A stretch of DNA of 64,000 nucleotides from Pseudomonas lurida (GTDB taxonomy: Bacteria > Pseudomonadota > Gammaproteobacteria > Pseudomonadales > Pseudomonadaceae): positions 124,001 through 188,000 of the forward strand of contig NZ_JAAMRE010000002.1 in assembly GCF_013522705.1 (NCBI RefSeq), in the 5' to 3' direction. Below, piece by piece: positions 58,837 to 64,000 of the stretch. A model generated the notes under the pieces. It had not been told where the DNA came from and made no database searches. It worked only from the letters and a program-made list of their open reading frames with translations. Numbering within the stretch: position 1 is the stretch's first letter; every line of letters begins with the position of its first letter. A program made the position numbers and the translations under genes.

Positions 58837-59501
58837 CGGCTGTTCCTCATCACAAAACGGCGGCCGATCCAATTGAGCAACTGGCGAATCATCAATGCCA
58901 TGCACAAATACACCAGCGTGGTGAGGGCGTAGGTTTCAAACGCACGGAAATTGCGCGACTGGATAAAGTTGGCGGCAAAGCTCAGTTCTTCGGTGGCGAT
59001 CTGCGAACACACCGCCGAGCCCAGCATGACGATGATGATCTGGCTGCTCAGGGCCGGCCACACCTTGCCCAGCGCGGGCAGCAGCACGACGTAGCGGAAG
59101 GCTTCGAAGCGGGTCATCGCCAGCGCGGCGGCGGCTTCCAGTTGACCGCGAGGGATGGCCTGGATGCCGGCACGGATGATCTCCGTGCAATAGGCTCCCA
59201 GGTTAATCACCATCGCCAGCACGGCGGCTTGCCATTCGGTGATGTTCAGGCCCAGTGAAGGCAGGCCGAAAAAGATGAAGAACAGCTGTACCAGAAACGG
59301 TGTGTTGCGGATCAACTCGACGTAGACGCCAAAGACCCAGGCAAAGGGCTGGATTTTCCAGGCGCGCACCACGGCGCCGACGGTGCCCAGTGCCACCCCC
59401 AGGATTGCGCCGATGGCCGTGAGCTCCAGGGTAAAGAGCGCGCCGCGCAACAGCAGGTCGGTATTGGCCAGTACCGGCACAAAGTCAAATTGGTACGCCA
59501 T
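58833..59501 (-). CDS. Amino-acid-type ABC permease (first)
   Basis: A 222-residue HisMQ-family permease. ELIRNTPFLVQLFFIFFGLPSLG is the typical early segment and EAAAALAMTRFEAFRYVVLLPALGKVWPAL the EAA loop. With the second permease it forms the heterodimeric channel. It starts 17 bp after the binding-protein gene. Confidence 0.9.
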   Translation of the reverse strand: MAYQFDFVPVLANTDLLLRGALFTLELTAIGAILGVALGTVGAVVRAWKIQPFAWVFGVYVELIRNTPFLVQLFFIFFGLPSLGLNITEWQAAVLAMVINLGAYCTEIIRAGIQAIPRGQLEAAAALAMTRFEAFRYVVLLPALGKVWPALSSQIIIVMLGSAVCSQIATEELSFAANFIQSRNFRAFETYALTTLVYLCMALMIRQLLNWIGRRFVMRNSR

Positions 59502-59518
59502 CAGTCAGCTCCGTCGCT

Positions 59519-60304
59519 TCAGAGATCGGCGGGCAGCGGCTCTTTCAGCCATTGCATCGCATTCTTCTCCAGGCTGCCGTCAGCCTTCGCCGCGACCAGG
59601 ATCTGATTGACCTTCTCCAGCAACGCGGGCTCGTTTTTGTTCACGCCCACGTATACCGGCGAGTCCTTGAGCTTCACTTTCAGCGCCGGTACGCGTTTGG
59701 GGTTGCGCTCGCTGATCGCCACCATCACCACGTTGCCGCTGGCGATCAGGTCGACCTGCCCGGCCAGATAGGCGGCGATGGTCGAATTGTTGTCTTCGAA
59801 GCGCTTGATCGTGGCTTCCTTGGGCGCCACGGCAGTCAGCTCGATGTCTTCGATGGCGCCGCGGGTCACGCTGATGGTCTTGCCCTTGAGGTCATCGGTG
59901 CTGCCGATGGCTGCCTCAGGCGGGCCGAACACGGCCAGGTAGAAAGGCGCATAGGCCTTGGAGAAATCGATGACCTTCTCGCGTTCGGGGTTTTTACCCA
60001 GGCTGGAGATCACCAGATCGACCTTGCCGGTGGTAAGGAAGGGAATGCGGTTGGTGCTGTTGACCGGGGTCAGCTCCAGCTTGACCTTGAGTTGATCGGC
60101 CAGCAGCCTGGCGGTGTCGATGTCCAGGCCGCGGGGCTTCATGTCCGGGCCGACCGAGCCGAACGGCGGGAAGTCCTGCGGTACCGCGACCTTGAGGGTG
60201 CCACGGGCGACGATATCGTCCAGCCCGTCGGCCATGGCAGGCGCCTGGCTCAGCACCAGGCTGGCAAACAGGGCAGTGAGCAGGGCGCGGTAGCGCTGGG
60301 TCAT
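59519..60304 (-). CDS. ABC transporter periplasmic binding protein (family 3)
   Basis: A 261-residue exported protein, signal MTQRYRALLTALFASLVLSQAPAMA. The mature protein starts DGLDDIVARGTLKVAVPQDFPPFGSVGPD, the family 3 pattern; [17 protein letters not shown] and STNRIPFLTTGKVDLVISS follow. Ligands are usually polar amino acids or related acids; the ligand here is unknown. The start is ATG 60304. It is the first importer gene, behind a palindrome at 60342-60353 and a possible TTGGCA/TATTCC promoter. Confidence 0.9.
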   Translation of the reverse strand: MTQRYRALLTALFASLVLSQAPAMADGLDDIVARGTLKVAVPQDFPPFGSVGPDMKPRGLDIDTARLLADQLKVKLELTPVNSTNRIPFLTTGKVDLVISSLGKNPEREKVIDFSKAYAPFYLAVFGPPEAAIGSTDDLKGKTISVTRGAIEDIELTAVAPKEATIKRFEDNNSTIAAYLAGQVDLIASGNVVMVAISERNPKRVPALKVKLKDSPVYVGVNKNEPALLEKVNQILVAAKADGSLEKNAMQWLKEPLPADL

Positions 60305-60341
60305 GGCAACTCTCCGAGAAGGCGAAGGAATATTCTGTAAG

Positions 60342-60353
60342 TGGCATATGCCA
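60342..60353. promoter_or_regulatory. Perfect 12-bp palindrome before the importer genes
   Basis: TGGCATATGCCA overlaps a candidate -35 (TTGGCA) whose -10 would be TATTCC 16 bp on, reading leftward. It resembles TGGTATACCA-type operators of FCD-class GntR regulators, one of which (60565) is encoded divergently. Confidence 0.5.
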
Positions 60354-60564
60354 AGTGCACAGCCCATGCCAGCCGTGGCCGATCGTCCTGCAAGGCTGGG
60401 TTTTGCTGGCGCGCAGTGGTCTTACTGGTCTGAACAGTGAGCGGATTTTTCGCACCCTTTTCGAGCGCCGGCAAAACCACGCGAGCGCCTTTGGGGCGTG
60501 GCTTGCCGCCGACTGCGAATAGCTTTACAACTAGCCGCTCAGTCGACTGAAACCTTGAGTTTTT

Positions 60565-61257
60565 ATGAATTCCATCGCCCAAGCGGTTCCGGAAGCGGCT
60601 CTGCAGGCCATCCGCAAACTCATCAAGGAGCAAGGCTTCGGCCCGGGCGATGCGCTGCCGTCCCAGCGTGACCTGGCGGTGCGGTTGGGGGTGAGCCGAG
60701 CGTCGTTGCGCGAAGCGTTGTCGACCCTCAGTGCCCTGGGTGTGGTCAGTGTGCAGCCGGGCAAAGGGGTGTTCGTACACACCTCACAGGAGACCCCGGG
60801 AGTTGTCTGGCCTTTTGCGGCGCAGGTCACACCGCTGGAGATTTTCCAGCTGCGCTATGCCCTTGAAGGGTTTGCCGCGGGCCTGGCGGCGGTCACGCTG
60901 AGCATCGATGAACTGGACAGCCTGCAAGATAACGTCGAGGCGATGCGCAAGGTGCTCAAGACCGGTGACTTCGACGCGGCCGCGCGGCTGGATTTCGAGT
61001 TCCACCAGTGCATCCTGCAGGCCAGCGGCAATCGGGCGATGGTCAGTATTCTGAGTGCCAGCGCGGAGGTTTTTCTGGAAAGTCAGAAACTACCGTTCAT
61101 CCGGCCGGAACGAGCCATGGAAACCTGGCAGGAGCACCGCAGGATCCTTCGCGCCCTGGCGCGGCGTGCCAGTACCGCGGCACAGAAAACCATGCAGGAG
61201 CATGTACGCAACGCGGCGTTACGCACCGGCATCGCTTTCGTGACCCCTGCCATTTAA
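60565..61257 (+). CDS. GntR/FadR family (FCD domain) regulator
   Basis: A 230-residue transcription factor. The winged helix (about 10-75: LIKEQGFGPGDALPSQRDLAVRLGVSRASLREALSTLSALGVVSVQPGKGVFV) is followed by a helical FCD effector domain (about 95-220) with the metal-site style Asp/His pattern (RLDFEFHQCI, MQEHVRNA). FCD regulators usually respond to organic or amino acids. Its divergent importer is the probable target. Confidence 0.9.
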   Translation: MNSIAQAVPEAALQAIRKLIKEQGFGPGDALPSQRDLAVRLGVSRASLREALSTLSALGVVSVQPGKGVFVHTSQETPGVVWPFAAQVTPLEIFQLRYALEGFAAGLAAVTLSIDELDSLQDNVEAMRKVLKTGDFDAAARLDFEFHQCILQASGNRAMVSILSASAEVFLESQKLPFIRPERAMETWQEHRRILRALARRASTAAQKTMQEHVRNAALRTGIAFVTPAI

Positions 61258-61381
61258 TGCGCCGGGCAATGTGCAAACTCACTTACCACCATAGCAAGAC
61301 TCAATCAGAGGCGGCTTCCTGAACGGGGGAAGGGCGGCTATGATGGGCAACGTTTTTTTTGCTTACAATCCGGAGACATCC

Positions 61382-61711
61382 ATGAGCAACGATCTTATCA
61401 AGCACGTCACGGACGCGACCTTTGACGCTGAAGTACTCAAGGCTCAAGGCCCGGTGCTGGTTGACTACTGGGCTGAATGGTGCGGCCCTTGCAAAATGAT
61501 CGCTCCGGTCCTGGACGACATTGCAACGACCTACGAAGGCAAACTGACCATTGCCAAACTCAACATCGACGAAAACCAGGAAACCCCGGCCAAGCACGGC
61601 GTGCGCGGTATTCCTACGCTGATGCTGTTCAAGAACGGCAACGTTGAAGCCACTAAAGTCGGCGCGCTGTCGAAGTCTCAGTTGCAAGCTTTCCTCGACG
61701 CCAACATCTAA
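61382..61711 (+). CDS. trxA: Thioredoxin 1
   Basis: A 109-residue thioredoxin with active site WCGPC (Cys34, Cys37), Asp27 region VLVDYWAEW and cis-Pro loop [11 protein letters not shown]. The start is ATG 61382 ([14 protein letters not shown]); a longer frame from 61340 lacks homology. It reduces cytosolic disulfides, including ribonucleotide reductase and PAPS reductase. A terminator follows, then rho, the common Pseudomonas order. Confidence 0.97.
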   Translation: MSNDLIKHVTDATFDAEVLKAQGPVLVDYWAEWCGPCKMIAPVLDDIATTYEGKLTIAKLNIDENQETPAKHGVRGIPTLMLFKNGNVEATKVGALSKSQLQAFLDANI

Positions 61712-61720
61712 GCGTCGTCA

Positions 61721-61751
61721 AAAAAGCCCCGCAATTGGCGGGGCTTTTTCG
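61721..61751. terminator. Terminator after trxA
   Basis: AAAAAGCCCCGC-AATTG-GCGGGGCTTTTT is a perfect hairpin with A and T flanks, just after the trxA stop. Confidence 0.93.
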
Positions 61752-61943
61752 TAAAGCAGGGCTAGACGCTCCGAAATTCAGGTGTTACATTCGGCCCCGC
61801 ACTGGTTTCTCCACTGCCCCCTGCAAGCCGTCGCCGACGCATTCCTTTCGATTAGTACGCGATCCTGTCGCCTTCTCCGCGGCGCGGCCTCATTAAGCCA
61901 AAAGCTTAATTTCCCCCTCCATAAATGATTACGTCATTCCTAT
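61752..61943 (+). promoter_or_regulatory. Pyrimidine-rich leader of rho
   Basis: The 192 bp between trxA and rho contain C-rich, G-poor stretches (around 61800-61850 and 61910-61925) and a 7-bp hairpin ATTAAGC-CAAAA-GCTTAAT at 61892-61910. Rho of E. coli ends its own leader transcript at such sites; the same autoregulation is plausible here. Confidence 0.5.
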
Positions 61944-63203
61944 ATGAATCTGACTGAACTCAAGCAAAAGCCGATTACCGACCTGCTCCAATTGGCCGAA
62001 GAAATGGGCATAGAAAATATGGCCCGTTCGCGCAAGCAGGACGTGATTTTCTCCCTGCTGAAAAAGCACGCGAAAAGCGGCGAGGAAATCTCCGGTGATG
62101 GCGTGCTGGAGATTCTCCAGGACGGCTTCGGCTTCCTCCGCTCTGCAGACGCTTCCTATCTCGCCGGCCCTGACGATATCTACGTCTCGCCGAGCCAGAT
62201 CCGCCGCTTCAACTTGCGCACCGGTGACACCATCGTTGGCAAGATCCGTCCTCCTAAGGAAGGCGAGCGGTATTTCGCCCTGCTCAAGGTCGATACGATC
62301 AACTTCGATCGTCCCGAGAACGCGAAAAACAAGATTCTCTTTGAGAACCTGACGCCGCTGTTCCCCACCGTGCGCATGAAGATGGAAGCCGGTAACGGTT
62401 CCACCGAAGACTTGACCGGCCGTGTGATTGATCTGTGCGCGCCGATCGGCAAGGGCCAACGCGGCCTGATCGTCGCGCCGCCGAAAGCCGGCAAGACCAT
62501 CATGCTGCAGAACATTGCCGCGAACATTGCACGTAACAACCCTGAAGTTCACCTGATCGTGCTACTGATCGATGAGCGTCCGGAAGAAGTGACCGAAATG
62601 CAGCGCACCGTGCGCGGCGAAGTGGTCGCCTCGACGTTCGATGAGCCGCCGACCCGCCACGTGCAGGTTGCCGAAATGGTGATCGAGAAGGCCAAGCGCC
62701 TGGTAGAACACAAAAAAGACGTGGTGATCCTGCTCGACTCCATTACCCGTCTGGCCCGTGCCTACAACACTGTGATCCCGAGCTCCGGCAAGGTGCTGAC
62801 CGGTGGTGTCGATGCCCACGCCCTGGAGAAACCGAAGCGTTTCTTCGGCGCCGCGCGCAACATCGAAGAAGGCGGCTCGCTGACCATTATCGCCACCGCG
62901 CTGGTTGAAACCGGCTCGAAGATGGACGAAGTGATCTACGAAGAGTTCAAGGGCACCGGCAACATGGAACTGCCCCTGGATCGCCGTATTGCAGAAAAAC
63001 GCGTTTTCCCGGCCATCAATATCAACCGCTCCGGCACCCGCCGCGAAGAGTTGTTGACCGCCGACGACGAACTGCAACGCATGTGGATCCTGCGCAAGTT
63101 GCTGCATCCGATGGATGAAGTGGCCGCCATCGAGTTCCTCATCGACAAACTGAAAACCACCAAGACCAACGACGAGTTTTTCCTGTCGATGAAGCGTAAG
63201 TAA
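61944..63203 (+). CDS. rho: Transcription termination factor Rho
   Basis: A 419-residue hexameric RNA helicase. N-terminal RNA-binding domain (1-130: [28 protein letters not shown]), Walker [11 protein letters not shown] at about 177-186, Q-loop and R-loop ([26 protein letters not shown]) and Walker [16 protein letters not shown] are intact. The length equals the E. coli protein. It is a single gene with its own leader and terminator. Confidence 0.98.
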   Translation: MNLTELKQKPITDLLQLAEEMGIENMARSRKQDVIFSLLKKHAKSGEEISGDGVLEILQDGFGFLRSADASYLAGPDDIYVSPSQIRRFNLRTGDTIVGKIRPPKEGERYFALLKVDTINFDRPENAKNKILFENLTPLFPTVRMKMEAGNGSTEDLTGRVIDLCAPIGKGQRGLIVAPPKAGKTIMLQNIAANIARNNPEVHLIVLLIDERPEEVTEMQRTVRGEVVASTFDEPPTRHVQVAEMVIEKAKRLVEHKKDVVILLDSITRLARAYNTVIPSSGKVLTGGVDAHALEKPKRFFGAARNIEEGGSLTIIATALVETGSKMDEVIYEEFKGTGNMELPLDRRIAEKRVFPAININRSGTRREELLTADDELQRMWILRKLLHPMDEVAAIEFLIDKLKTTKTNDEFFLSMKRK

Positions 63204-63221
63204 CCCGACGTTTCAGGTCCG

Positions 63222-63256
63222 AAAAAATGGCGCCCACACAGGGCGCCATTTTTTTG
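63222..63256 (+). terminator. Terminator after rho
   Basis: AAAAAATGGCGCCC-ACACA-GGGCGCCATTTTTTT is a perfect hairpin ending 53 bp after the rho stop. Confidence 0.93.
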
Positions 63257-63359
63257 CGTCGAGATTCAGTCTTTTTTATGGCATAAGTGTCCGTTAAGTA
63301 ACAAAATTTGTACGCGCGACTACGCTCATTCCTTTCGTCACAGACTGACCCTATTTCTT

Positions 63360-64000
63360 ATGACCACTCTTGCTTACCGCAGAGACATTGACGGCCTGCG
63401 TGCCATCGCTGTCCTTGCAGTCGTGTTGTTTCACTTCGGAGTGCCTGGCATCACGGGCGGTTTCGTTGGAGTTGACGTGTTTTTCGTCATTTCCGGCTTC
63501 CTGATTACTTCGATTATCTGGCGTGAGCGTCAGGCCGGGCGCTTCAGTTTTATCGACTTCTGGGCGCGGCGCGCGCGTCGCATTCTGCCCGCGCTGTTCG
63601 TCATGATGGCGGCCACGCTGATCCTCGGCTGGTTTCTGCTGGCTCCCAAGGATTACGAAGAGCTGGGGCGATCTGCGCATTATCAAGTGACCTTTACCTC
63701 CAACCTGCTGTTCTCGCGCCAGCATGGGTATTTCGAAGCGGCCTCCGACATCAAGCCCTTGCTGCACACATGGTCGCTGGCGGTAGAAGAACAGTTCTAC
63801 ATCGTGTTTCCGCTCCTGCTGATGCTGCTTTCGAGTCGACTCAAGCATTGGCGCCTGGCGCTGTTTGCGGTACTGCTGGTGTCGTTTGGCATGAGTGTCT
63901 GGGCGGTCGAGCATCAACCGCAGAAAGCGTTTTTCCTGCTGCATCTACGGGCCTGGGAGTTGTTGGCCGGCGCGATGCTGGCGGTGATGCCCAAGCGCGA
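63360..64000 (+). CDS. OafA/YrhL-type acyltransferase, 3' end beyond window
   Basis: The first 213 codons of an acyltransferase-3 family membrane protein. MTTLAYRRDIDGLRAIAVLAVVLFHFG contains the family signature RxxDGLRAIAV and the catalytic His. VGVDVFFVISGFLIT and the TWSLAVEEQFYIVFPLLL motif are present, and several membrane segments are visible. Such proteins O-acetylate surface polysaccharides; P. aeruginosa has a probable O-antigen acetylase at this position after rho. The SGNH domain expected at the C-terminus would lie outside the window. The start is ATG 63360. Confidence 0.88.
   Translation, partial: MTTLAYRRDIDGLRAIAVLAVVLFHFGVPGITGGFVGVDVFFVISGFLITSIIWRERQAGRFSFIDFWARRARRILPALFVMMAATLILGWFLLAPKDYEELGRSAHYQVTFTSNLLFSRQHGYFEAASDIKPLLHTWSLAVEEQFYIVFPLLLMLLSSRLKHWRLALFAVLLVSFGMSVWAVEHQPQKAFFLLHLRAWELLAGAMLAVMPKR

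Noticed and set aside
60417..60427. TGGTCTTACTG as a second GntR operator
   Set aside because: Only a partial dyad; the palindrome at 60342 is far better and promoter-proximal.

Overview
The window is a stretch of Pseudomonas core chromosome, almost certainly from the P. fluorescens group. Three things support this: high-GC coding sequence, a gene order that follows the P. aeruginosa PAO1 segment from xpt to the acyltransferase after rho (from memory, roughly PA5298 down to PA5238), and short REP/REPIN-type palindromes containing the motif GTGGGAGGGGGCTTGCCCCC, which are typical of P. fluorescens. I see no rRNA, tRNA, CRISPR array, insertion sequence or prophage.

Layout. 0.1-11.3 kb: xpt and the helicase gene rep; a c-di-GMP phosphodiesterase with a degenerate GGDEF domain (ProE-like); a MATE exporter next to a LysR regulator; a Cache-type chemoreceptor; yifB/comM; and ubiK. 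11.3-14.6 kb: a nitrogen module, glnK-amtB, behind what looks like a textbook sigma-54 promoter with two NtrC-like boxes, then yjbQ and sutA. 14.6-19.2 kb: a leftward cluster lptM-lysA-dapF-DUF484-xerC-yigB. 19.5-26.4 kb: cyaY, a DUF1289 gene, rnk, class I adenylate cyclase cyaA, two small conserved genes, a glutathione S-transferase and argH. 26.9-35.8 kb: algR (with no algZ beside it), the haem operon hemC-hemD-hemX-hemY, dsbB, rsd/algQ, an FKBP isomerase and algP with its long KPAA repeat tract. 35.8-47.5 kb: an ABC-F ATPase coupled to a short MscS channel, a LysE exporter, a four-gene envelope cluster (COG3014-YcfL-LpoB-LpoB-like), a cytochrome c/FTR1 iron permease, YaiI, ElbB, a sterol-desaturase-family enzyme and a DedA protein. 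47.7-52.5 kb: hemB, ppk and convergent ppx.

52.5-61.3 kb is the accessory part. In P. aeruginosa and P. putida ppx is next to trxA. Here about 8.7 kb lies between them: a compact chaperone-usher fimbrial locus (DUF1120 subunit, chaperone, usher, second subunit) and a convergent polar-amino-acid-type ABC importer with its own divergent GntR/FadR-family regulator. After this come trxA, rho with a long pyrimidine-rich leader, and the first 641 bases of an OafA-type acyltransferase that runs off the window.

Several regulatory structures can be read directly: NtrC boxes and a sigma-54 promoter before glnK; a hairpin covering the yifB ribosome-binding site; a sigma-70 promoter plus leader hairpin before the envelope cluster; an internal terminator after the first fimbrial gene; a perfect 12-bp palindrome before the ABC-importer genes; and CRP/Vfr-like sites between argH and algR. 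All functional names come from recognising protein families in the translations. No database search was run.
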